Assembly: GCA_902797345.1 (NCBI GenBank)
Contig: CADBSL010000164.1
Coordinates: 1-10,461 of the forward strand
Source of the DNA: an uncultured Eubacteriales bacterium
GTDB lineage: Bacteria; Bacillota; Clostridia; Peptostreptococcales; Anaerovoracaceae
DNA: 10,461 nt
Direction: 5' to 3'
Below are positions 1 to 6,012 of the stretch, piece by piece. Under the pieces are notes generated by a model. It was given only the letters and a program-made list of their open reading frames with translations. It had not been told where the DNA came from and did no database searches. Position numbers and translations under genes: made by a program. How positions within the stretch are numbered: the first letter of the stretch is position 1; every line of letters starts with the position of its first letter.

Positions 1-44
1 GAATAGCAGTCTAAGAGACTTCCTTATTAAATGGAAATCCCCTC

Positions 45-84
45 AAAAACGAATCCACCCGCCGCCATAGTAAATGGCGGCGGG
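45..84 (-). terminator. Probable intrinsic terminator of the cofE-like/guaA/ABM operon
   Basis: A perfect 11-bp stem (58-68 with 74-84, CCCGCCGCCAT paired to ATGGCGGCGGG) with a 5-nt loop lies 31 bp past the stop of the last gene of the operon. Read on the minus strand it is followed after 8 nt by a run of five T (49-45). The gap between stem and T-run is larger than ideal, so termination may be partial. Positions 1-44 hold no gene I can support. Confidence 0.6.
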
Positions 85-115
85 CAGTGATGTCCGCATT
101 ATCGTTTGGGGGTGC

Positions 116-400
116 TTATAATTCTGCGTACAGATCCACCACAGGATCCTGGTCGCAGAGAGTTGCCAGTTTCGGGAAGGCTCCCGTAAAGTGTTCAGAT
201 GCATTGTGCTCATTGATCGCATCCTGGTCCTTCCAGAACTCCACAAAGGCGAGGCTCTGAGGGTCTTTCAGATTCACATTCAGTGTGTACAGAATATTGC
301 CTTCTTCTGCACGGGATTTAGCGATCAGGTCCTCCGCCAGGGCCTTGAAGTCTTCCACTTCACCCGGCTTGACATGCATTTTCGCAACGATTTTGATCAT
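116..400 (-). CDS. Antibiotic biosynthesis monooxygenase (ABM)-fold small protein, YgiN-like
   Basis: A 94-residue protein with the dimeric alpha+beta-barrel (ABM) pattern: an N-terminal strand IKIVAKMHVKPG (2-13), a helix, then the R-x-E-x-GN-x-x-Y strand at 30-38 and the F-x-E-x-W plus H-x-x-S-x-HF segment at 52-71. Length fits the family, which includes YgiN-type quinol monooxygenases and many proteins of unknown substrate. I chose the ATG at 400 because AAGGAGG sits 8 nt before it; the frame stays open a few codons upstream to a GTG at 418, but that codon overlaps the ribosome site. It is the last gene of a three-gene operon, 27 bp after the GMP synthase gene, with a hairpin behind it. 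Cytoplasmic, no signal peptide. The family call is good, the reaction is unknown; a redox or aromatic-compound detoxification role is only inferred from relatives. Confidence 0.8.
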   Translation of the reverse strand: MIKIVAKMHVKPGEVEDFKALAEDLIAKSRAEEGNILYTLNVNLKDPQSLAFVEFWKDQDAINEHNASEHFTGAFPKLATLCDQDPVVDLYAEL

Positions 401-427
401 GGGGATCCCCTCCTTCACACAGATTAA

Positions 428-1408
428 TTATTCATATTCGACCGTAGCCGGCGGCTTCGGTGTGTAATCGTACAGCACACGGTTGATGCCGGGCACTTCG
501 GTCGTGATCCGCTGTACCAGGTGATCGATCAGTTCTGCCGGCAGGTGTTCAACCGTCACTTCCATAACGTCTGTGGTGTTGATGGCACGGATGATGCAGG
601 GCCAGTTGAAGGTCCGCTTTCCTTCGGTCACGCCGGTGGATTTGAAATCCGGCACTACGGTGAAGTACTGCCAAACCTTGCCCGCCAGACCCGCTTTTTC
701 GAACTCTTCCCGCAGGATCGCGTCGGATTCCCGAACCGCTTCCAAACGGTCTCTGGTGATCGCGCCGGGGCACCGTACGCCCAGTCCCGGTCCCGGGAAC
801 GGCTGACGGTAAACCATGTTGTCCGGCAGTCCCAGTTCCTTGCCGACCACACGAACTTCATCCTTGAACAGGATCCGAACCGGTTCCACCAGTTCAAAGT
901 TCAGGTCCTCCGGCAGGCCGCCTGCGTTGTGGTGAGCCTTGATGCCGGCTTCACTCTCCAGGATATCCGGCCAGATGGTCCCCTGTGCCAGGAACTCGAT
1001 GCCTTCGAGTTTATGAGCTTCTTCGGCAAAGACGTCAATGAATTCCTTGCCGATGATCATTCTCTTCGTTTCGGGATCCGTCACACCGGCCAATTCATCC
1101 AGGAACCGGTCCACCGCATCCACATAGATCAGATTTGCATCCATTTCGCCCCGGAACACTTCGATGACCTGTTCCGGTTCACCCTTTCTCAGCAGTCCGT
1201 GGTTCACGTGAACGCAAACCAGCTGCTTGCCGATGGCCTTGATCAGCAGAGCTGCTACGACGGAGGAGTCTACTCCGCCGGACAGAGCCAACAGGACTTT
1301 CTTATCGCCGATCTGGGCGCGGAGCGCTGCGATCTGCTCGTCAATATAGGCCTTCGCCTGTTCCGGAGTGGAGATCCGCTCCATATTGTCCGGTCTTCTT
1401 TCTAACAT
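428..1408 (-). CDS. guaA: GMP synthase, ATP-pyrophosphatase subunit (no glutamine amidotransferase domain)
   Basis: A 326-residue protein matching the C-terminal two thirds of GMP synthase, which aminates XMP to GMP with ATP in the last step of guanine nucleotide synthesis. Visible are the ATP-PPase P-loop SGGVDSS (43-49), NHGLLRKGE (69-77), AQGTIWPDILES (141-152), IKAHHNAGGLP (156-166), RQPFPGPGLGVR (201-212) and the dimerisation-domain ending KPPATVEYE. Usual bacterial GuaA is about 510-525 residues with an N-terminal class I glutaminase domain; that domain is wholly absent, and the start at 1408 is fixed by GGAGG 5 nt before ATG, so this is not a truncated call. Two-subunit GMP synthases are established in archaea and occur in some Firmicutes. 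It must use free ammonia or a glutaminase subunit encoded outside this window. The gene starts 10 bp after the stop of the CofE-like gene, so they are surely co-transcribed. Confidence 0.93.
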   Translation of the reverse strand: MLERRPDNMERISTPEQAKAYIDEQIAALRAQIGDKKVLLALSGGVDSSVVAALLIKAIGKQLVCVHVNHGLLRKGEPEQVIEVFRGEMDANLIYVDAVDRFLDELAGVTDPETKRMIIGKEFIDVFAEEAHKLEGIEFLAQGTIWPDILESEAGIKAHHNAGGLPEDLNFELVEPVRILFKDEVRVVGKELGLPDNMVYRQPFPGPGLGVRCPGAITRDRLEAVRESDAILREEFEKAGLAGKVWQYFTVVPDFKSTGVTEGKRTFNWPCIIRAINTTDVMEVTVEHLPAELIDHLVQRITTEVPGINRVLYDYTPKPPATVEYE

Positions 1409-1418
1409 GTTATCCTCC

Positions 1419-2621
1419 TTAGTCCATGGTGTAATTGTCGAAGTAACCCTGCACCAGAACCACCGGTGTTCCCTTGTCGCCGGAGCCGCTGGTCAGGTCG
1501 CACAAAGAACCGATCAGGTCTGTCAGCTGACGGGGCGTGGTCCCTTCGGAAGCCATATTGCCCACCAGGTTGCTGTCCTTGTTCTTGATGCTTTCTTCAA
1601 TCGCTTTCTTTAATGCTTCCCCGGACAGCTCAGCAAAATCATTGTCTGCCAGGTACTTTAACTTCAGTTCATTCGGTGTACCGATCAGGCCGTCCGTAAA
1701 GGCCGGAGAAACTACCGGGTCCGCCAGTTCCCAGATCTTGCCCTGGGGATCCTTGAAGGCGCCGTCGCCATAGACCATGACTTCCACGTGTTTGCCGGTG
1801 GCTTTCAGGACCCGCTCCTGGATGTCCAAAACCAGGTCTTTGCATTCCTGAGGGAAGAGTTTGATCTGGTCTTCGGTGGACTTGTTGGAGCCCAGCAGAC
1901 CGTATTTTTCATTGAATCCGCTGCCATTGACGGAAGCTGTCAGGATATCGTCCATACTGCAGACCACCTTCGCACCATTTTCCAGCAGGATTCGCTTCGT
2001 GCGCTTTCTGGAGTGAATGTCGCAGTTCAGGACTTTGTCCGTGTAATTCAAAATGGTTTTCGCCTGGTTGGCGAAGATGACTTCCACTTCACAGCCACTG
2101 GACTTGATCAGGTCACAGTAGTAATCCACATAGTCCACGCCGGTGAAGGGGTGCTTGTTTTCGCCAAATAATTCTCTATATTTTTCTAAGGTCAGAACAT
2201 CGCTATATGGATTGATCCCGGCTTCGTCGATCTTGTCAAGGCTTACCAGTTCATTGCCGACTTCATCGGAAGGATAGCTCAGCATCAGCACGATTTTTTT
2301 TGCTCCCTTTGCGATCCCTCTGAGGCAGATCGCAAAGCGGTTTCTGGAAAGGATCGGGAAAATGACCCCGATGGTCTCTCCACCCAGTTTGGCTTTGACA
2401 TCCGCAGCGATGTCGTCAACGGAAGCATAGTTACCCTGGGCACGGGCTACGATGGATTCGGTGACGCAGATGACATCTCTGTCTCTCAACTCGAATCCTT
2501 CATATTCTGCCGCTTCCAGAACGCTGTTGGTGACGATCTCTCTCAGATCATCTCCTTCACGGATAATGGGGCACCGGATCCCTCTGGAAACGGTCCCGAC
2601 TCTTCTTTCATGCTTTTCCAT
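1419..2621 (-). CDS. CofE-like ligase (coenzyme F420-0:L-glutamate ligase family), substrate unknown
   Basis: A 400-residue protein resembling the CofE/F420-0:gamma-glutamyl ligase family (PF01996), GTP- and metal-dependent enzymes that join L-glutamate to a carboxylated cofactor. Supporting segments are IIREGDDLREIV (19-30), a strand DVICVTESIVARAQG (49-63), SRNRFAICLRGIAKGA (92-107), GLLGSNKSTEDQ (241-252) and MVYGDGAFKDPQG (282-294). It is much longer than archaeal CofE (about 250 residues), with extra sequence between and after the conserved blocks. F420 is not usually made by Clostridia, so the true acceptor is unknown; an amide-ligase role on another acid is inference. The ATG at 2621 is preferred: AGAGGAAAGAG lies just before it, whereas the in-frame ATG at 2669 falls at the predicted transcription start and has no ribosome site. 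First gene of the operon with guaA and the ABM protein. Confidence 0.75.
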   Translation of the reverse strand: MEKHERRVGTVSRGIRCPIIREGDDLREIVTNSVLEAAEYEGFELRDRDVICVTESIVARAQGNYASVDDIAADVKAKLGGETIGVIFPILSRNRFAICLRGIAKGAKKIVLMLSYPSDEVGNELVSLDKIDEAGINPYSDVLTLEKYRELFGENKHPFTGVDYVDYYCDLIKSSGCEVEVIFANQAKTILNYTDKVLNCDIHSRKRTKRILLENGAKVVCSMDDILTASVNGSGFNEKYGLLGSNKSTEDQIKLFPQECKDLVLDIQERVLKATGKHVEVMVYGDGAFKDPQGKIWELADPVVSPAFTDGLIGTPNELKLKYLADNDFAELSGEALKKAIEESIKNKDSNLVGNMASEGTTPRQLTDLIGSLCDLTSGSGDKGTPVVLVQGYFDNYTMD

Positions 2622-2677
2622 ATACTCTTTCCTCTTTTCCTGTGATTTGCTGTTCGCGTTTTTACGCATCCAACAGT

Positions 2678-2705
2678 ATTATATTATCTCAAAATATCGG
2701 TAAAA
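2678..2705 (-). promoter_or_regulatory. Promoter of the cofE-like/guaA/ABM operon
   Basis: On the minus strand a perfect TATAAT (-10) occupies 2683-2678, with TTTTAC as a plausible -35 at 2705-2700 (16-bp spacer). The expected transcription start is near 2671, about 50 nt ahead of the chosen ATG at 2621. The -35 match is weak, so an activator or an alternative -35 (TTGATT at 2709-2704) is possible. Confidence 0.5.
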
Positions 2706-2759
2706 TCAATGTTTTCTCGCACAAAAACACGTTTTTTTTGAAGAAAATCCCTGAAAATA

Positions 2760-2793
2760 CGAACTATTATTGTATCTCTTTCATTTTAGTTCG
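2760..2793 (-). repeat. 7-bp inverted repeat downstream of the macro-domain gene, possible weak terminator
   Basis: CGAACTA at 2760-2766 pairs with TAGTTCG at 2787-2793 across a 20-nt loop. It lies 29 bp past the macro-domain stop codon in A+T-rich DNA and is followed on the minus strand by TATTTTC. The long loop and broken T-run make it a poor intrinsic terminator; it could instead be a protein-binding site. The rest of 2710-2822 shows only A/T-rich sequence. Confidence 0.25.
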
Positions 2794-2822
2794 CAATTTT
2801 GGCCAGCAAGGTCCCTTCTTCC

Positions 2823-3353
2823 TTATTCCGCCAGCGCTTTTTCATACGCCGCCAGTGTCCGGGAATCGAACAGCACCCACAGGACCTCATCGATCGCTTC
2901 GGGATTTTCATCGATAAATGCCTTGACGGCCCCCACGGCTACCCGGCTGGCCTCTTCCAGGGGATAAGAATACACTCCGGTGGACACCGACGGGAAGGCG
3001 ATGGTCCGGATCCCGTTTTCTTTGGCCACCTTCAATGAATTCCGATAGCAATTCCCCAAAAGGACCGCCTCGTTTTGGCCGCCTCCGTGCCAAATAGGCC
3101 CCACCGTGTGGATCACGTAGTCACAGGGCAGGCGATAGGCGCCGGTGATCTTGGCGCCGCCGGTCTCGCACCCGTTCAATGTCCGGCACTCTTTCAGGAG
3201 GTCCGGCCCCGCCGCCCGGTGGATGGCGCCGTCCACACCGCCGCCTCCCAAAAGAGAACGGTTAGCAGCGTTGACGATGGCCTGGACGCTGTCGATTTTC
3301 GTGATATCACCCTGGATGGTGAGGATCTCCGTGTTTTTGTATTTCAATTTCAT
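2823..3353 (-). CDS. Macro-domain protein, probable ADP-ribosyl / O-acetyl-ADP-ribose hydrolase
   Basis: A 176-residue protein that is essentially one macro domain of the MacroD/YmdB type, which binds ADP-ribose and commonly removes it from proteins or deacetylates O-acetyl-ADP-ribose. Hallmarks are GDITKIDSVQAIVNAAN (15-31) with the adenine-binding Asp16 and the NAAN motif, the GGGGVDGAIHRAAG loop (36-49) with its catalytic-type Asp41, TGAYRLP and VIHTVGP (70-86), and the phosphate-binding loop PSVSTGVYSYPLEEA (121-135). Length is typical. The start is the ATG at 3353, with AAGGAGG 5 nt upstream. The frame remains open for 58 codons further upstream, but that stretch lies in the inverted-repeat element and does not look like macro-domain sequence. 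It follows the HAD gene on the same strand about 200 bp away. Exact substrate cannot be read from sequence. Confidence 0.9.
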   Translation of the reverse strand: MKLKYKNTEILTIQGDITKIDSVQAIVNAANRSLLGGGGVDGAIHRAAGPDLLKECRTLNGCETGGAKITGAYRLPCDYVIHTVGPIWHGGGQNEAVLLGNCYRNSLKVAKENGIRTIAFPSVSTGVYSYPLEEASRVAVGAVKAFIDENPEAIDEVLWVLFDSRTLAAYEKALAE

Positions 3354-3370
3354 GTTAACCTCCTTATCCG

Positions 3371-3544
3371 GAAAGCATTCGTTTGAAAAATGGGAGGAGA
3401 AATGCCGCAGGGACATTGGTGAGCCGCCGGTCCACCGTGAGCCCGAGCCAAAGGCGAAGGGGGAACGGATGTACCGCTGCGAGCGAACCATAGCGAGAGC
3501 GTGTCCCGAGGTATTTGCTCCGGACATTTCAACCGAATGCCTTC
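3371..3544. repeat. 174-bp intergenic element bounded by 18-bp terminal inverted repeats (MITE-like or structured RNA)
   Basis: The segment starts with GAAAGCATTCGTTTGAAA (3371-3388) and ends with its near-perfect reverse complement (3527-3544); 16 of 18 positions match. The interior is more G+C rich than the other gaps and contains an internal inverted pair GGGACA (3410-3415) / TGTCCC (3502-3507), so two nested pairings are possible. It fills almost the whole gap between the HAD-like and macro-domain genes. I see no transposase and no clear target-site duplication, although CTTAT/ATAAG flank it. It could be a non-autonomous mobile repeat or a transcribed structured RNA. No second copy exists in this window, so dispersal is inferred only from the terminal repeats. 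Confidence 0.5.
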
Positions 3545-3557
3545 TCTTGTATAAGCC

Positions 3558-4064
3558 TTATAGTAATTCCGCCAATAACAATAAACTGGAGATGTGGACC
3601 GCTTTGAGTCCCTCCGCCTGATACTTTTCCAAATGCTCCAGCGTATCGTCGATGCACAGGTGTTTGGCAGTCAGTCCGCCAAATCGCTCTTCCAGCACTT
3701 TCCGGGCGATGTCGGTCTTTGAAGTGCCCCGGACGAAAAGGATGTTCTCCTCCAAAATGGTGGGGTATTCCCGCCGGATGAAACGGATCTTCTGGTCATC
3801 CTCTATATCCGTGTAGGACCGGGAGATCACAAAGGTTTTCTTCGGGTCACAGTGATTCTCTACGTACTCCTTCATAAATGTCGGTGCGCAGGCTGTGGCG
3901 TATACGTCATGGGTCTTCAGGAAGTCGTCATAATCCCGGTCATCCCGGACCACATACACCCCGTCTTCGCCAAAAGCATACACCGCCAGGACCCCGTCCA
4001 CATCGAAAAACCGGATCACCTCTTTGCTTTTCATCAGATCCGTATCGTGGCCTAATATATACAT
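3558..4064 (-). CDS. HAD-like phosphatase family protein
   Basis: A 168-residue cytoplasmic protein with the four HAD-superfamily motifs in order: motif I FFDVDGVL (19-26, nucleophile Asp21 and acid/base Asp23), motif II with Ser81 in FVISRS, motif III Lys116 in GTSKTD, and motif IV DD at 139-140 in CIDDTLEHL. Such enzymes hydrolyse phosphate esters through an aspartyl-phosphate. The small size leaves little room for a large cap domain. The N-terminus continues about ten residues before the usual first strand, yet the ATG at 4064 is the best start because AAGGGGGG lies 8 nt upstream and the promoter is just beyond. It is divergent from the asparaginase gene and may be read through into the macro-domain gene. 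A link to ADP-ribose phosphate metabolism with that neighbour is speculation; substrate unknown. Confidence 0.7.
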   Translation of the reverse strand: MYILGHDTDLMKSKEVIRFFDVDGVLAVYAFGEDGVYVVRDDRDYDDFLKTHDVYATACAPTFMKEYVENHCDPKKTFVISRSYTDIEDDQKIRFIRREYPTILEENILFVRGTSKTDIARKVLEERFGGLTAKHLCIDDTLEHLEKYQAEGLKAVHISSLLLLAELL

Positions 4065-4092
4065 TTCGGTTTCCCCCCTTCTTCTTTTCTGT

Positions 4093-4098
4093 TATAAT
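4093..4098 (+). promoter_or_regulatory. -10 box of the asparaginase/lipoprotein promoter
   Basis: A perfect TATAAT on the plus strand lies 29 bp before the TTG start of the asparaginase gene, giving a leader of about 22 nt. A -35 at the 17-bp distance (TTTCCC, 4070-4075) is poor. The box sits in the 12-bp palindrome TTATAATTATAA (4092-4103), which also holds the opposite-strand -10. Confidence 0.5.
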
Positions 4099-4125
4099 TA
4101 TAAAAAATCCCCGGGAGGACTGCAA
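4097..4125 (-). promoter_or_regulatory. Promoter of the HAD-like gene, overlapping the asparaginase promoter
   Basis: On the minus strand TTGCAG (4125-4120) and TATAAT (4102-4097) are separated by exactly 17 bp. The predicted transcript starts near 4090 and reaches the HAD ATG after about 26 nt. The -10 overlaps the plus-strand TATAAT by two bases. Confidence 0.5.
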
Positions 4126-4126
4126 G

Positions 4127-5128
4127 TTGAAAAGAGTACTGATGATCGGAACGGGAGGCACCATCGCCTCGGAAATGACAGCAGAAGGGTATGCACCGGA
4201 ACTGACGGCGGAAAAGCTGTTAAGCTATGTGCCGGACATCTCCGGGGTCTGCCGGGTCACCTGCATGCAGCTCTTCAGCCTGGACAGCACGAACCTGACG
4301 CCGGAGCACTGGGTAGAGATGGCCCGGACCATCCGGGACCATTACGATGACTACGACGGATTCGTGATCTCCCACGGCACCGACACCATGGCCTATTCCG
4401 CTGCTGCATTGAGCTACCTGATCCAAGACGCCGACAAGCCCATCATCCTCACCGGCTCTCAAAAGCCCATCGGCAGCGAGACCACGGATTCTAAGACCAA
4501 CCTGAGGGACAGTTTTATCTGCGCTTCCTCCGACACCCTGTCGGGGGTCCTCATCGTCTTCAACGGCAAGGTCATCATGGGGACCCGGGCCCGGAAGACC
4601 CACTCCAAGAGTTTCCAGGCTTTCTCCAGCATCAACTACCCCTTCGTCGCCGTGCTGCAGGACGGGATCCTGCTGCAGTATATCCACACCAAAAGCGATA
4701 AAAAGCCGGCCTTTTACGACCGGCTGGATACCCGGGTGGGGCTGGTGAAAATGATCCCCGGCACCGATGTTTCCCTGATCTCCTATATGCTGGATCACCA
4801 CGATGCCCTGATCATCGAAAGCTTCGGGGTAGGAGGCCTGCCCAGCTATGACGGAGAGGATTTCTATTCCGTCATCGAAACCGCCGTGGAGAACGGGAAA
4901 ACGGTCCTCATAACCACTCAGGTCCAGCACGAAGGCAGTGACCTGACGGTGTACCACGTCGGGCACCGCCTGAAACAATCCCTGAAAGTGCTGGAGGCCT
5001 ACGATATGACCACCGAAGCCGCCGTGGCCAAGCTCATGTGGGTACTGGGACAATCCCGGGACCCGGAAGAGATCCGAAAGCTCTTCTACACGCCGGTGGC
5101 CTATGACATCCTGTCATCCAACCGATAA
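4127..5128 (+). CDS. ansA: L-asparaginase, cytoplasmic type I
   Basis: A 333-residue protein hydrolysing L-asparagine to aspartate and ammonia. The signature GTGGTIAS (8-15) supplies the nucleophilic Thr12; SLDSTN (51-56) forms the substrate pocket; HGTDTMAYSA (83-92) supplies the second Thr85-Asp86 pair; and Lys157 in RARKTHS completes the second catalytic triad. ILTGSQKPIG (107-116) and NLRDSF (125-130) are also family-typical. There is no signal peptide, and the length of about 330 fits the cytoplasmic type I group rather than the secreted type II. The start is TTG at 4127, 8 nt after GGGAGG, and the sequence from there aligns with the family's first strand; no ATG fits. It is followed after 22 bp by a lipoprotein gene and is divergent from the HAD gene. 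Symbol ansA is by family; a broader amidase role is possible. Confidence 0.93.
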   Translation: MKRVLMIGTGGTIASEMTAEGYAPELTAEKLLSYVPDISGVCRVTCMQLFSLDSTNLTPEHWVEMARTIRDHYDDYDGFVISHGTDTMAYSAAALSYLIQDADKPIILTGSQKPIGSETTDSKTNLRDSFICASSDTLSGVLIVFNGKVIMGTRARKTHSKSFQAFSSINYPFVAVLQDGILLQYIHTKSDKKPAFYDRLDTRVGLVKMIPGTDVSLISYMLDHHDALIIESFGVGGLPSYDGEDFYSVIETAVENGKTVLITTQVQHEGSDLTVYHVGHRLKQSLKVLEAYDMTTEAAVAKLMWVLGQSRDPEEIRKLFYTPVAYDILSSNR

Positions 5129-5150
5129 ATCTGAGAAGGAGGATATTATC

Positions 5151-5948
5151 ATGAAAAGAAGACTTTCTTTATTGCTTCTCGGTGCATTGACCGTGATCCT
5201 GATCGCCGCGCTGGCCGGCTGCGGAAGCGCTTCCGAAGAACCTGCGGAAACAGCTCCGGCCGATGGCCTTTCCACCTATACCAGCTCCGACGGCTGGTCG
5301 GTCCAGTATGACGCCGACAGCATCGAAGTAGAAGAAGGCGGCGGCGCCGTCACGTTCTTATATCTCGGTGACCCCGATCACTCCACCATGGCCACCATCA
5401 GCTATGAGGCGGAGAAAATGCCCCAGGAAGTTCTCTATGACCTGACGACAGACTGGGGATCGGAGGAGGAGATCGAAAGGACTGAAGGCATCTTCCCCGG
5501 TACCGATGACAAGTGGGGCTACTGGCGGGTCCTGAACCAGCCGGAAGGCAGCGAAGAACCCTGCCGCACAGCCATTGCCGGAGAATACAACGGCGGTACG
5601 CTCCTGCTCCAGAACACCACTTACCTGACGGGAAATGAGGAGATCGATATGGACGCCGCCGGCGCACTGGAGACCATCGTCGACTCCATCACCTACGAAA
5701 ACTTCGAGCCGCAAACCATGTATGCATACGTTCCCGGCACTTATTCCGCTCAGCAGGACGGCGCCACCTATTCCGTCACATTGAACGAGGATCACACCGG
5801 CGTCCTCAGCCTCCAGGATGACATCGATATCCTCTGGGGCGAAACGGAGCTCATGGCTGCAGATGGGGACTTCACTTATGAATACACCATCGAAGGGGAG
5901 AACCTGTATCTCAACTACGACGGCCAGTGGCTGGAATTCGCCAAATAG
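5151..5948 (+). CDS. Secreted lipoprotein of unknown function
   Basis: A 265-residue predicted lipoprotein: basic N-terminus MKRR, hydrophobic core, then the lipobox LAGC with the lipidated Cys24, followed by a short acidic, Ala/Pro-rich linker. Residues 40-190 form an unrecognised, probably beta-rich domain. The C-terminal 65 residues (PGTYS...VTLNEDHTGVLSL...ENLYLNYDGQWLEF) look like the small lipocalin-like beta domain common in clostridial lipoproteins. It should be anchored outside the cytoplasmic membrane. The ATG at 5151 is preceded by GAAGGAGG; the in-frame ATG at 5103 lies inside the asparaginase gene and would place charged residues before the signal peptide, so I rejected it. It is 22 bp behind asparaginase and ends just before a strong terminator, so the two form an operon. 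Function unknown. Confidence 0.88.
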   Translation: MKRRLSLLLLGALTVILIAALAGCGSASEEPAETAPADGLSTYTSSDGWSVQYDADSIEVEEGGGAVTFLYLGDPDHSTMATISYEAEKMPQEVLYDLTTDWGSEEEIERTEGIFPGTDDKWGYWRVLNQPEGSEEPCRTAIAGEYNGGTLLLQNTTYLTGNEEIDMDAAGALETIVDSITYENFEPQTMYAYVPGTYSAQQDGATYSVTLNEDHTGVLSLQDDIDILWGETELMAADGDFTYEYTIEGENLYLNYDGQWLEFAK

Positions 5949-5976
5949 ACCGGGCCATTTTTTGAAGCCAAAGAAA

Positions 5977-6012
5977 AACGGGTATCTGTTGATCAGACAC
6001 CCGTTGTTTTTT
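5977..6012. terminator. Bidirectional intrinsic terminator between converging genes
   Basis: AACGGGT (5977-5983) pairs with ACCCGTT (5999-6005), and inside it TCTG (5985-5988) pairs with CAGA (5994-5997) around the loop TTGAT, with one internal mismatch. Six T follow on the plus strand (6007-6012), and five A precede the stem, giving a T-run for the minus strand. It ends the asparaginase/lipoprotein operon and the NYN-like gene, whose stop codon overlaps the T-run. Confidence 0.88.

Noticed and set aside
8..20. Small palindrome AGTCT-AAG-AGACT at the window edge
   Set aside because: Five-base arms are too short to support an operator without the neighbouring sequence.
521..1405. Long plus-strand open frame (294 codons) opposite guaA
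   Set aside because: It is the antisense shadow of a clearly conserved GMP synthase gene, with no ribosome site and no recognisable protein features.
2719..2741. A/T inverted repeat AAAAAC-AC-GTTTTT near 2725
   Set aside because: A two-base loop and pure A/T arms in an A/T-rich region are expected by chance and do not make a terminator.
3354..3527. N-terminal extension of the macro-domain protein by 58 residues
   Set aside because: The stretch coincides with the inverted-repeat element, and the internal ATG at 3353 has a much better ribosome site (AAGGAGG) and begins the domain at its natural position.
4220..5053. Long minus-strand open frame (277 codons) opposite the asparaginase
   Set aside because: Shadow of the conserved asparaginase; the composition is His/Gly/Asp-rich low-likelihood protein.
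428..5128. Functional coupling of asparaginase-derived ammonia to the GATase-less GMP synthase
   Set aside because: The genes are on opposite strands in separate transcription units; chemistry makes it imaginable, but nothing in the sequence supports channelling.
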